Origin: Gemmatimonadaceae bacterium
Lineage (GTDB): Bacteria > Gemmatimonadota > Gemmatimonadetes > Gemmatimonadales > Gemmatimonadaceae
Assembly: GCA_036496605.1 (NCBI GenBank)
Contig: DASXKV010000008.1
Span: 1 to 64,000, forward strand
DNA: 64,000 bases
Direction: 5' to 3'
Shown: positions 45,481 through 54,350 of the stretch, one piece after another
Layout of the letters: each line of letters starts with the position of its first letter
Numbering within the stretch: the stretch's first letter is position 1
Translations under genes and position numbers: made by a program
The notes under the pieces: generated by a model
What the model saw: the letters and a program-made list of their open reading frames with translations, nothing else
The model's database searches: none
Told to the model about the DNA's origin: nothing

Positions 45481-47217
45481 ATGCTCACCGAGCTGCGAAT
45501 CAAGAACTTCGCAATCATCGAATCGCTCTCGCTGCCGCTCGAGCGCGGATTCAATGTGCTCTCCGGCGAGACCGGCGCGGGGAAATCGATCATCGTTGGC
45601 GCCCTCGGCCTTCTTCTCGGCGAGCGCGCGAGCTCGGATCTCATTCGCACGGGCGCCGACCGCGCCACCGTCGAAGGCGTCTTCGACATCGCCGAGCGAA
45701 AGGAGATCGCGTCGCTCCTCGACGAACATGGCGTCGACGCCGACGAGCCACTCGTCGTTCTCAAACGCGAGATTGCCTCATCCGGACGGACGCGCGCGTG
45801 GGTGAATGGAAGCGCCGTGAGCGCGACGCTGCTCGCGGAGATCGGCAGACATCTCGTGAATCTGCACGGTCAGCATGAAGCGCAGACGCTGCTCGACGCC
45901 GAGTCACAGCGAAGGATTCTCGACGTCTTCGCGGGTGCGACCGATGTCGCTGCGCAGACACAATTGGCATATGAGGCGCTCGCGAGCGCACGCCGCGACA
46001 TCGCCGATCTGCAACGTCGAAAGGCGGAGGCAGAACGGCGCGCCGACTATCTGCGTCACGTCGCGAAGGAAATCGAGGAAGCGAAGCTCGTCGACGGCGA
46101 GGACAGCCGGCTCGAGGACGAAGCACGACGGCTCGAGAACGCCGAGGAGTTGCGCACGCTCGCATCGGGGATCGCATCGGCGATCGACGGCGACGATGAA
46201 GCCGTGCTCACCATCCTCGGCGGCATCGAGCGGCACCTTTCGGCGATCCAGCGCATCGATCCGACCTTGTCGCGGCTCCAGGAACTATACGACGCCGCGT
46301 ACTACAATCTCGAGGCGCTCGCACGCGAGCTCGAAGAGTACGAGGCCTCCGTCGATCTCGATCCGGCTCGGCTCGATGAAGTCAGAGCGCGGCGCGACTT
46401 GCTCTTTCGCCTAACGAAGAAGTACGGCGCAACGCTCGCCGACGTCATCGAGACCGGCCGTCGCACGCGCGAAGAGCTCGATCTCGTCGACTCCGCGGGA
46501 CTGGACCTGCGCCAGCTCGACGCGCGGGAACGAGAAGCCAAATCGCGGCTCGAGGAACGTGCGTCGGCGCTCACCGAGCTGCGCCGGGCGGCCGCAAAGC
46601 GCCTGGCAGCGAGCGTCGATCAGATATTGCCAGACCTGGGGATGCCGGATGGGCATTTCAGTGCTCTGCTGAGGCAGAACGCTGACATTGGCTCATATGG
46701 AGCAGAGGACATCGAGTTTCGCGTTTCACTCAACGTGGGGCACGAGGAGCGACCGTTGTCGCGCGTTGCGTCGGGCGGCGAGCTGTCTCGGGTAATGCTT
46801 GCGCTGAAGACGATTCTCGCCCGGCTCGACCGCGTACCGACGCTCGTCTTCGACGAAGTTGACGCCGGCATCGGTGGTCGTGTCGGGCTCATGGTCGGAG
46901 AGACGATGCGTGGCGTGGCGGCGCACCATCAGGTGTTCGCGATTACTCATCTCCCGCAGATCGCGGCGCGGGCGCATCAGCACATTCTCGTGTCCAAAGG
47001 CGCCCGCGGCGGCGTGACGACGGCCGACGTCACCGTGCTCACCGGACCGGATCGAATTTCCGAGGTCGCGCGCATGCTCGGCGGCGATCCCGAGAGCGAA
47101 GTGAGTCGCGCGCACGCGCGCGAGCTGCTCGATAGCGCGGCGGCGCCGGAGCTCGCGGGAGCCGGCGCGGCGACGAGCGACGCCAGGCCTCAGCGTCCGC
47201 GGCGCGGCAAGCGATAG
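45481..47217 (+). CDS. recN: DNA repair protein RecN
   Basis: 578 residues. The SMC-like ATPase has Walker A LSGETGAGKSIIVGAL, LHGQHEAQTLLD, a long central coiled coil, the signature RVASGGELSRVMLALKTILA and Walker B TLVFDEVDAGIGG, then ITHLPQIAARA. RecN holds DNA ends during double-strand break repair. It ends the long + strand run. Its last 28 bases overlap the convergent barrel-protein gene. Confidence 0.96.
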   Translation: MLTELRIKNFAIIESLSLPLERGFNVLSGETGAGKSIIVGALGLLLGERASSDLIRTGADRATVEGVFDIAERKEIASLLDEHGVDADEPLVVLKREIASSGRTRAWVNGSAVSATLLAEIGRHLVNLHGQHEAQTLLDAESQRRILDVFAGATDVAAQTQLAYEALASARRDIADLQRRKAEAERRADYLRHVAKEIEEAKLVDGEDSRLEDEARRLENAEELRTLASGIASAIDGDDEAVLTILGGIERHLSAIQRIDPTLSRLQELYDAAYYNLEALARELEEYEASVDLDPARLDEVRARRDLLFRLTKKYGATLADVIETGRRTREELDLVDSAGLDLRQLDAREREAKSRLEERASALTELRRAAAKRLAASVDQILPDLGMPDGHFSALLRQNADIGSYGAEDIEFRVSLNVGHEERPLSRVASGGELSRVMLALKTILARLDRVPTLVFDEVDAGIGGRVGLMVGETMRGVAAHHQVFAITHLPQIAARAHQHILVSKGARGGVTTADVTVLTGPDRISEVARMLGGDPESEVSRAHARELLDSAAAPELAGAGAATSDARPQRPRRGKR

Positions 47218-48863
47218 TAAATTCGAAACTCGATCTGATCGCGGTGATACTGCGGCGTCAGACCGCCTGTCGCCGTGATCGTCTGGAGATGCGTGTAGAA
47301 TATCTCGAGCGGCACGACGCTGACGCTGCGTGCATAACGAGCGACGGTCGAGTAGCCGAAGCCAAATCCGATCCGTTGCTCCGTCGACGCGGCAAAGAGC
47401 GGAGGCTCCGTGACGTCGGGCGACGTGTACTTGCTTGGCGCCTGATGCCGGAACGTGTAGGCGCCGTGAATCGTGAAGTAGTCGGTGAGGAGCAAGCGAG
47501 GCATCGCTTCGGCTTGTATTGCATTTCCCTCGCGCCACGTCCCGGCGACTGGCACGTCCATCGGGAATAGATCGTAGTCGCTATTGGGTAGCCTGGGGAC
47601 GGCCGAGCTCGTGAAGAACGCGGTGTACTGGGCGGCGAGCGTCGCCATGAGTCGGCGGCCGAGCCCGAGGTCGACGATGGCGCCGCCGTTGGCACTCGTC
47701 TGGCCAGTGCCGATTCCTACCTCGTAGGGCACGGTGCCGCTCGGTGTCTCGAGCGATGAGCCGATGCTCAACACACCCCGCAACGTCGCGCGGAGACGAA
47801 CTCCCGTGGAATCGCGAAATCCGTCGACCAGTTTGTAGAGCGCCGAGATTTCCACGTCGCCGATGCCGATACGCGTGGGGGATCCGAGCGAGTCGTAGGC
47901 GGCGCCCGAGGTGGCCGTCACGAGCTGCTGCAGCTGAAGATTCGCCGCCGGTGCGTTGGCGCCCGCGGGCTTGTCGAAGGCAACGCTGCCGCCTAACAAC
48001 GTGCTGATCGTCGTAGCGAGCGCCGCGAGCTGCGCTTCCACTTGCTGCTGAGCCGTACCGAATGGCGCGAAGGCGCTCGTTTGCGGGCTCGTGCCATAGA
48101 GAGCCTGAATTGCCGCCTTGTAGGAAACTGTCTTCGCGAGCGCGGCGTTCGCCGTCGCAAGGTCGGCCGCCGAACAACTTCCGGATTGCGAACAGTTGTC
48201 GAGGTAACTGCTCAACGCCGAATTCTGGGCGCCGAGCTCCAAGATCAGTTGATTGTTCGCGGTTTGAGCATCAGCATTGCCCAACTGCGCCGGATTGGGC
48301 CCGACGTTCGCACCCGTAGTCCCGTTCAGACGCCGCGGATTCAGCTCGACAAATACGTCCGTCTTGGTTTGTACGATCGGCACCATCACGCCGATCGTTA
48401 GGCGATCACTCACGCCGTACGCGAGCGAGAAGGGCGTCGTCACGTATCGCGCGGCAACGTTCGCGAACGTCTGGCCGAGATTGAGCGAGATGTTCGGGTC
48501 GCCCGTGAGCGTGCGAAGCGCCGACTGGGCGGCCGCCAATCCCGGGAACTGGCGCACGCCGAGCGAGTCGAAGCTGAACGAGTTGCCGAGGGGATGCAGA
48601 TGATGTGCGCTGTCCGCGGCGGCGTCGTAAACCTGATCGAGCCGCGTCCAGACATTCATGGCGCGCAGGACGAACGCGCCTTTGGGGAGCGTCCGAGCGT
48701 CCTCGGTATTGCTCAGCGGTACCGGATATGGCGGGAGCTGCGCCCTGGCCGGACCCGATGCGCAGACGAGAGCGACGACGATCAGCAGCGACGCACGCCG
48801 GAGGAACTGCCATCGTCTGCGTGCGTCGCCAATCCGGTGCGGTTCGGTCGCGGCCTCGTGCAT
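47190..48863 (-). CDS. Exported beta-barrel outer-membrane protein, function unknown
   Basis: 557 residues. An N-terminal signal peptide is visible (LRRASLLIVVALVCASGPARA, cut before QLPPYP). The body is rich in amphipathic strands, for example FSLAYGVSDRLTIGVMVPIV and RLMATLAAQYTAFF, and it ends IEFRIYYRLPRRGR. A helical, Ala- and Gln-rich insertion spans about 210-310, with one possible disulfide (CSQSGSC). This fits transporter-like or channel-like barrels that report themselves as hypothetical. It converges on recN with a 28-base overlap. I do not recognise a named family. Confidence 0.65.
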   Translation of the reverse strand: MHEAATEPHRIGDARRRWQFLRRASLLIVVALVCASGPARAQLPPYPVPLSNTEDARTLPKGAFVLRAMNVWTRLDQVYDAAADSAHHLHPLGNSFSFDSLGVRQFPGLAAAQSALRTLTGDPNISLNLGQTFANVAARYVTTPFSLAYGVSDRLTIGVMVPIVQTKTDVFVELNPRRLNGTTGANVGPNPAQLGNADAQTANNQLILELGAQNSALSSYLDNCSQSGSCSAADLATANAALAKTVSYKAAIQALYGTSPQTSAFAPFGTAQQQVEAQLAALATTISTLLGGSVAFDKPAGANAPAANLQLQQLVTATSGAAYDSLGSPTRIGIGDVEISALYKLVDGFRDSTGVRLRATLRGVLSIGSSLETPSGTVPYEVGIGTGQTSANGGAIVDLGLGRRLMATLAAQYTAFFTSSAVPRLPNSDYDLFPMDVPVAGTWREGNAIQAEAMPRLLLTDYFTIHGAYTFRHQAPSKYTSPDVTEPPLFAASTEQRIGFGFGYSTVARYARSVSVVPLEIFYTHLQTITATGGLTPQYHRDQIEFRIYYRLPRRGR

Positions 48864-48927
48864 TCGTTGACGTCAAGGACGGAGGTTATCATTCTACCCG
48901 GTCACCGCCCAAAATGCATTCACGATC

Positions 48928-50712
48928 GTGACACTGCTTCCGCCGCCGCGCGTTCCGTGGCAGATCACCGGCAACCACTGGATCGCGTTGCCGTGCATTC
49001 ACCCCGTTGACGGCTCGCTGTACGCGCTCGGTGTTCTGCATCGCGGTTCCCGCTCGGCGATCGAGCTGGCGGGCAGCCCCGACTTCCTCCAGGGAAGCGG
49101 TGCGCCGTTGCTGCGACCGACGCTCGCCGTCGGCCAGACCACGCGCGACTTCGGCGGTGCGCAGATGGCCTGGGAGCGCGCGCTCGGTTGGATCCCGACG
49201 TTCTCGTGTACGATTGGGAGCACGGTGGTTCGCGGAACGATCTTCGCGCCGTACGGCCGCGACGCCGACGTCGCGGGCGCCGTGTACGCACTCTCCGTAG
49301 AGAATCGCGCCGGCGAAGCCGCGGACATCGCCATCGGACTCGACGGACGCTTCACGCATCGGCAGATGCGCGTGCGTTCGGCACGTCCGTTCGCGGATGG
49401 GAATGTCGTGTCGCGTGGCGCCGACGACGTGATACTGCTCGAGGGAACTGCACCACCGGGCGAGGTTGCGGTCGGCATCGGAGCGGACGGACCGGTCGAG
49501 ATCTCGGTCGGCGGAGCGACGCCAGGTGAGTTCTCGCTTCGTCGCGTCGTTAGGGTCGAGCCGGGCGCACGCGAGCACGTGGCCTTTTACGTCGCCGTCG
49601 GTCCCGAGCGTGATGGCGCGGAAGCGGCCGTGCGTGTGTTGCGTCGTCGCGGATGGCGCGAGCTGCTCTCGTCGACGCGAGACGCGTTGCAATCCTTGCA
49701 GCAGACCGCGACGAACGATGTCATGGACCGTCTCGTCAATCGCAATCTGCTGTTCGCGTATTTCTACTCCGTCGGACGCGCACTCGACGACGCGCATTAT
49801 TACATCGTGCGCACACGCGCGCCCTGGAACGGCCGCGGCGTCACGGTGCGCGACTGGGAAGCGCTGGCGTGGGTCATACCCGCGGTGCAGCTCGCCGACG
49901 CGCCGCTCGCGCGCGAATTACTGCTCCGCGCGTGCGAGCTCCACGGCTACGCACCCGGGCGCGGCGTGCATTATATGGATGGCACGCTCTTCGAGCCGGG
50001 CTTCACGCTCGAGGGCGCGGCCGCCTACGCGCTTGCGACCGACCGCTACATTCGCGACACGGGCGACGACCAGATCGTCGAGGAGCCGGTGCTCGCCGAC
50101 ACACTGTATCTCGCGGCGGACGATCTCGCGGCGCGGCGCGATCGGCGCGTGCCGCTTTACCACACCGAAGTAAGTCCGTCAGGCGTACCGCCAGCGCATC
50201 CGTTCAGTCTGCATGGAAACGCCGTCGTTGCGCAGGCGTTCGACATTCTGCGTCGCACCCTCGATGAGGAGACCGCGCGTGAAGTCGAAGATCCCGAAGC
50301 GGTGCGAGCAGCGATCCGGCGACACTTCGTGATCGATCGTGACGGGAAGGACCGGTACGCATCCGCGATCGATCTCGCGGGCGGCGTGTCGTTCGACGAT
50401 GATCCACTTGGGTCGACGTTCTGGATTCCCCTGTACGATGCCGTGGCGCGGCAGGATTCGACGTACCGTCGCACGGTGAAAGCGTTCACGAGCGAGCCGC
50501 GTTCGCTCGCGCAGCAGTGCGCGCGATTGATTGGTCCGGACGCGCCGGCGGTGTTGCAGTGGCTTCGCCGGGCGCCGCTCGACGGCGGTTTCGCAGCGGA
50601 GGAGGTCGACGGCGACGGCCGCGCTCGCGCCAATGGCGGCGATGCAGCGTTGTCGGGTCTGTTGGCGTGGAGCGTGTGGTACGCAGTGAATGCGCTCGGG
50701 GAAAAGCCGTGA
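48928..50712 (+). CDS. Six-hairpin-glycosidase-like protein
   Basis: 594 residues from GTG 48928. An N-terminal beta-rich region (about 1-230) is followed by an alpha/alpha-toroid-like region (about 240-594) with LLFAYFYSVGRALDDAHYYI, NGRGVTVRDWEALAWVIPAV, PGFTLEGAAAYALATDRYI and DDDPLGSTFWIPLYDAVAR. This arrangement resembles GH15- or GH125-like six-hairpin glycosidases. Acidic residues in DDPLGSTFW and RDWEA could be catalytic, but this is a guess. There is no signal peptide. Substrate unknown. Confidence 0.6.
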   Translation: MTLLPPPRVPWQITGNHWIALPCIHPVDGSLYALGVLHRGSRSAIELAGSPDFLQGSGAPLLRPTLAVGQTTRDFGGAQMAWERALGWIPTFSCTIGSTVVRGTIFAPYGRDADVAGAVYALSVENRAGEAADIAIGLDGRFTHRQMRVRSARPFADGNVVSRGADDVILLEGTAPPGEVAVGIGADGPVEISVGGATPGEFSLRRVVRVEPGAREHVAFYVAVGPERDGAEAAVRVLRRRGWRELLSSTRDALQSLQQTATNDVMDRLVNRNLLFAYFYSVGRALDDAHYYIVRTRAPWNGRGVTVRDWEALAWVIPAVQLADAPLARELLLRACELHGYAPGRGVHYMDGTLFEPGFTLEGAAAYALATDRYIRDTGDDQIVEEPVLADTLYLAADDLAARRDRRVPLYHTEVSPSGVPPAHPFSLHGNAVVAQAFDILRRTLDEETAREVEDPEAVRAAIRRHFVIDRDGKDRYASAIDLAGGVSFDDDPLGSTFWIPLYDAVARQDSTYRRTVKAFTSEPRSLAQQCARLIGPDAPAVLQWLRRAPLDGGFAAEEVDGDGRARANGGDAALSGLLAWSVWYAVNALGEKP

Positions 50713-50721
50713 GCGGGTGGA

Positions 50722-50752
50722 GGGTAGAGGGTTGAGGGTAGAGGGTTGAGGG
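50722..50752 (+). repeat. GGGTAGAGGGTTGA tandem tract, G-quadruplex pattern
   Basis: Just after the glycosidase stop, GGGTAGAGGGTTGAGGGTAG and AGGGTTGAGGG give five G runs each separated by four bases. The 14-bp unit repeats about three times. It lies upstream of the tRNA promoter. Confidence 0.75.
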
Positions 50753-50768
50753 CAGAGAGTTGAGCCGC

Positions 50769-50798
50769 TTGTCGGCGACGGACGGCGCGGCCTATATT
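50769..50798 (+). promoter_or_regulatory. Promoter of the tRNA-Gly/tRNA-Leu pair
   Basis: TTGTCG (50769-50774), an 18-base spacer and TATATT (50793-50798) fit a housekeeping-sigma promoter. The first tRNA begins 13 bases after the -10 box, a normal distance for a short leader. Confidence 0.6.
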
Positions 50799-50810
50799 GA
50801 GCGGCACGAC

Positions 50811-50883
50811 GCGGGAATAGCTCAGTTGGTAGAGCACAACCTTGCCAAGGTTGGGGTCGCGGGTTCGAGTCCCGTTTCCCGCT
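50811..50883 (+). tRNA. tRNA-Gly (anticodon GCC)
   Basis: 73 bases, starting GCGGGAATAGCTCAGTTGGT. The acceptor stem pairs GCGGGAA with TTCCCGC; the T arm is GCGGGTTCGAGTCCCG. The anticodon loop CTTGCCAAG carries GCC. The discriminator base is T, usual for bacterial tRNA-Gly. No CCA is encoded. Confidence 0.97.
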
Positions 50884-50898
50884 CTGGGATGAACGAGA

Positions 50899-50928
50899 AG
50901 AGGGAGCGGCCGGCGCCGCTCCCTCTTT
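50899..50928 (+). terminator. Hairpin between tRNA-Gly and tRNA-Leu
   Basis: AGAGGGAGCGGC (50899-50910) and GCCGCTCCCTCT (50915-50926) form a perfect 12-bp stem with a CGGC loop, followed by only a short T run (TTTA). It may end the tRNA-Gly transcript partly and let some polymerases reach tRNA-Leu. Confidence 0.65.
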
Positions 50929-50946
50929 AGCATTTACTGAAGTGCG

Positions 50947-51030
50947 GCCGGGGTGGCGAAATCGGCAGACGCGAGGGACTTAAAATCCCTTGGGGGCAAC
51001 CCCATCCGGGTTCGATTCCCGGTCCCGGCA
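50947..51030 (+). tRNA. tRNA-Leu (anticodon TAA)
   Basis: 84 bases with a long variable arm, typical of class II tRNA-Leu. The acceptor stem pairs GCCGGGG with TCCCGGC (one G-U). The anticodon stem AGGGA/TCCCT encloses CTTAAAA, giving TAA. The variable arm is TGGGGGCAACCCCA and the T arm CCGGGTTCGATTCCCGG. No CCA is encoded. It reads TTA and TTG codons. Confidence 0.95.
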
Positions 51031-51065
51031 CTCGTTGGGCAGGGTTGCCTCTACCTGGGCCGTCA

Positions 51066-53714
51066 CTACTCCGTTCGAAGCGCAATCATCGGGTCGCATG
51101 CCGCCGCGCGGTGAGCCGGAACCCAGCTCGCGGCGAGCGCAGCCGCGGTGAGCAGGAACGCCGCGCCGGCGAATGTCACGGCGTCGGTGGGCGGCACGCC
51201 GAAGAGGAAGCTGGCGAGAAGTCGTGTCGCTGCCGCCGCGATGGCCAAGCCGAGCACGACACCCGCGCCGGCAAGCATCAAACCCTGGCGCAGCACCATC
51301 CGGAGAATCGTGCCCTGCGCGGCCCCGAGTGCCACGCGCACGCCGATCTCGCGCGTGCGCTGCGCGACGCTGTACGCGATCACGCCGTAAATGCCGAGCA
51401 GCGCGAGGACGAGCGCGACCACTCCGAGCGATCCGGTGACCCACAACGCGAGTCGTTGCGGAAAGAGCGACAGCGCCGTCGCCTCGCTCATCGTTTGTTG
51501 GTCGAGGATCGGCAAGTGCGGGTCGAGCTCCGCTACGATGCGCCGGAGCGCCCCGGCGGCGCTGGCCGTTCCGGCGGTGCGGACGAGGAGGTTGGCGTGC
51601 GGCACGTACCACTGCGCCAGCGGCACGTAGAGGTAGTTGAGCGGTGTCTCGTCCAGCGAGCGGTACTTGGCGTCGCGCGCGACGCCGATCACGGCGATCA
51701 GACGGTTGCCGTTGCGAATCGTCCGCCCCACCGCGTCCGTCGTTCCGAACAGGCGTTTGGCAAAAGTCTCATTCATTATTGCGACATCTCGCCCGCCATG
51801 GTCGTCGGCTTCCGTGAACGCGCGGCCATGGACGAGCGGGATGCCGATCGCGGCGAAGTAGTCGGCGGTGATCACGTTCCAGTCGGCGCTCCACTCCTGC
51901 CCCTTGGGGGCGGGGTGGCCATCGGCGAGGATGGGACCGAAGCCCATCGCGCTGCCACTGAGAGGTAACATCACGGAGAGCGCCGCGTGCGCGACGCCCG
52001 GCACACGGCGCGCGTGCTCGAGCAGCTGCTGCGCCTGATCGAGCCCTCGGGTGGAATCGTAGCCCGCGAGGCGGAAGTCGAGCGAGACGATGTCGATCCC
52101 GCCCGTGCTGAAGCCGGGGTCCACGGAGCGCGCGCGAAGGAGCGACCGCCCGAACAGGCCGGCGACGACGAGGAGGAGCATCGAGACCGCGATCTGCGAG
52201 ACGAGGAGCGCACTGCGCAGCCGGTGGCGACGCGTGGTGCCGGCGTCGCTCTTGAGCGCCGGCACGAGGTTCGGCTTGGTGCTCTCGAGCGCCGGGAGCG
52301 CGCCGACCACGAGGCCCACGAGGAGCGTGATTCCCAGCGCGAACGCGAGCACCGGCGCGTCGATCGTGGGATGCACGATGATCGGCACGGGGAGCTTGGG
52401 AACGAGCGACATCACCGCCGCGACGAGCCAATGCGCTAATACCAATCCGCTCAAGCCCGCGCCCACGCCGAGGACCAGGCTTTCCGTGGCGAGCTGGCGC
52501 ACGAGCCGCGCGCGCGACGCGCCAAGCGCGAGACGAACCGCGATCTCGCGCTGCCGGCCGGCCGCGCGCGCGAGCAGCATGCCGGCGACGTTGGCGCTGG
52601 CCACGACGAGCACCAAGCCGGCGACGACAAACATCGCCGCCATGAACGCGCCGACGACCGCGTGTCCGTCGCCGGGGATGAGCGAGAGGGGCACGACGCG
52701 TACGCCGTCGAGATCCGCCTCGTCCTTGTACGTCCGGCGCAGCCGCGCCGCGATCGACGCGAGCTCCGCCTGGGCCTCGCTTGCCGCGCGCCCAGGTGCG
52801 AGCCGCCCCACGCCGACGAGCCAGACCGATTGCCGCGAACTGAACAACGTGACGCTATTGGCCAGCTGCGCCCAAGCCCGAAGAGGAATCCAGAGATCCG
52901 GCGCGATCACGAACGGCCCCTGGAACCTGGGCGCCGCCACACCGACGATCGTGAACGGCGCGCCGTTCAAATCGACGGTGCGGCCCACGACGCCCGAGTC
53001 GCCGCCGAACCGCTTCTGCCAGTAGCGATCGCTCAGAACGATGAGCGGTGCCGAATTGCCCTCTGTGTCATCGCTAGCGCCGAAGAGGCGACCGAGTCGC
53101 GGGCGCGCGTCGAGCGTCTGAAAAAAATTGCCGGAGACGACGCCGCCCTGGACAGCCTGGCCGTCGTCGTGATCCGTGAGACTCAACGCCCGGGGCTCGA
53201 CGTCCATTGCCGCCATCGCGGTGAGGCTCGATGCGCGAGCATAGTCCCTATAAGTCGCATACGAGAAGGTGTCGAAGCCCTTGCCGTTGCGCGTGCCTCC
53301 AATGGTGACGACACGATCGGCGTGGCCGATGCCGGGCGGCGATTGCAGCAGCAGCGCGTTTGCGATCGTGACGATCGCCGTCGTCGCGCCAACACCGATG
53401 CCGATCGAGAGCACCGCCACTGCGGCGAAGAGCGGCGTGCGCCGGAGACCGCGCAGCGCCAGTCGCGTGTCGGCCGCGAGGGACTCCGACCAGCGGGCGC
53501 CGCGCGTCTCGCGCGCGTCGGATGCGATCACCGTCATGTTGCCGAATTCACGCCGCGCCGCAATCCTGGCATCGGCGCGCGACATGCCGCGTGCGATGTA
53601 GCGTTCCGTGGCCTCCTCCACGTGCGCGCGCATCTCCTCGTCCATCTCGCGCTGGAGCCGACCGAACAGGAACACGGCCCGAAGTCGGAGCATCAGCTGT
53701 CGCAGGAGTCGCAT
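51066..53714 (-). CDS. ADOP-family ABC permease (MacB/FtsX type)
   Basis: 882 residues. The N-terminal cytoplasmic leader (MDEEMRAHVEEATERYIARG) is typical of acidobacterial duplicated orphan permeases (TIGR03434). It is followed by a membrane helix, a MacB-like periplasmic domain, an FtsX block (about 340-450), a second periplasmic domain and a second FtsX block ending WVPAHRAAACDPMIALRTE. There is no ATPase domain and no ATPase gene nearby, as is usual for this family. The PadR regulator gene ends (as read) 4 bases before its start. Cargo is unknown. Confidence 0.9.
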   Translation of the reverse strand: MRLLRQLMLRLRAVFLFGRLQREMDEEMRAHVEEATERYIARGMSRADARIAARREFGNMTVIASDARETRGARWSESLAADTRLALRGLRRTPLFAAVAVLSIGIGVGATTAIVTIANALLLQSPPGIGHADRVVTIGGTRNGKGFDTFSYATYRDYARASSLTAMAAMDVEPRALSLTDHDDGQAVQGGVVSGNFFQTLDARPRLGRLFGASDDTEGNSAPLIVLSDRYWQKRFGGDSGVVGRTVDLNGAPFTIVGVAAPRFQGPFVIAPDLWIPLRAWAQLANSVTLFSSRQSVWLVGVGRLAPGRAASEAQAELASIAARLRRTYKDEADLDGVRVVPLSLIPGDGHAVVGAFMAAMFVVAGLVLVVASANVAGMLLARAAGRQREIAVRLALGASRARLVRQLATESLVLGVGAGLSGLVLAHWLVAAVMSLVPKLPVPIIVHPTIDAPVLAFALGITLLVGLVVGALPALESTKPNLVPALKSDAGTTRRHRLRSALLVSQIAVSMLLLVVAGLFGRSLLRARSVDPGFSTGGIDIVSLDFRLAGYDSTRGLDQAQQLLEHARRVPGVAHAALSVMLPLSGSAMGFGPILADGHPAPKGQEWSADWNVITADYFAAIGIPLVHGRAFTEADDHGGRDVAIMNETFAKRLFGTTDAVGRTIRNGNRLIAVIGVARDAKYRSLDETPLNYLYVPLAQWYVPHANLLVRTAGTASAAGALRRIVAELDPHLPILDQQTMSEATALSLFPQRLALWVTGSLGVVALVLALLGIYGVIAYSVAQRTREIGVRVALGAAQGTILRMVLRQGLMLAGAGVVLGLAIAAAATRLLASFLFGVPPTDAVTFAGAAFLLTAAALAASWVPAHRAAACDPMIALRTE

Positions 53715-53718
53715 CGCG

Positions 53719-54048
53719 TCAGGCCCGCTTGAGAATGTGAGAAAGGGCGCCGGCGAATCGCTCCCATTCGGCGCGTTGCGACTCGAGTTGCTGACGGCCC
53801 GCGGCGGTGAGCGAGTACACCTTGGCGCGCCGACCGGTATCGGTTTCCTTCCACACCGCCCGCACGAGGGCGCGCTCCTCCAGACGGTAGAGCGCAGGGT
53901 AGAGCGAGCCGGCGTTAACCTGCAGCACGTCGCGGGATACGGTCTGAATGCGCTGCGCCAGGTCGTAGCCGTTGGTCGGCTCGGACCGGAGCAGCTGGAG
54001 GACGATCAGGTCGAGGGTACCCTGGAGAAGCGGAGTCGGTTTGTGCAT
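53719..54048 (-). CDS. PadR-family transcriptional regulator
   Basis: 109 residues. The winged helix reads LLQGTLDLIVLQLLRSEPTN, then GYDLAQRIQTVSRDVLQVNA and GSLYPALYRLEERALVRAVW, which is typical of short PadR proteins paired with ADOP permeases. It lies just upstream of the permease in the same operon and probably represses it and itself. A dyad overlaps its promoter. Confidence 0.93.
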   Translation of the reverse strand: MHKPTPLLQGTLDLIVLQLLRSEPTNGYDLAQRIQTVSRDVLQVNAGSLYPALYRLEERALVRAVWKETDTGRRAKVYSLTAAGRQQLESQRAEWERFAGALSHILKRA

Positions 54049-54064
54049 GACGTATCACTAGGTT

Positions 54065-54098
54065 GTCTAGTTATATAGACGGACTAGCGATCCGGCAA
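54065..54098 (-). promoter_or_regulatory. Promoter and dyad upstream of the PadR gene
   Basis: On the - strand TTGCCG (54098-54093), a 17-base spacer and TATAAC (54075-54070) form a good promoter 22 bases before the start codon. GTCTA-N6-TAGAC (54065-54080) overlaps the -10 box and is a likely PadR operator; it does not match the ATGT-N8-ACAT pattern of some PadR sites. Confidence 0.55.
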
Positions 54099-54350
54099 GT
54101 TTCGGCGGCGTGTCAACCGGCGTTCAGCACAGAGCGATACCGTTGAGCACTTCGGCTCGGTCGGCGCACCCGGAGATCCCGGACTGTAGTCGTTCGATGG
54201 TGCGGCGACCATGTTGATTCAAGCGACTACGCGAAAAGACACCTTCAGAATGCACTATCTCAGTGACGCCTGGTGTTGCTCGTAGTAGCATTACTCCACA
54301 TCATCCTCGCACTCCCCAAACTCAGCCGCCTTCTCAGTGGCAGGTGAAAC
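54099..54350. other. Gap between the PadR gene and a membrane-protein gene
   Basis: No gene is seen in this divergent gap of about 300 bases (54049-54350). Apart from the PadR promoter, I see no repeat and no clear promoter for the + strand gene. Base composition falls relative to the neighbours. Confidence 0.5.
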
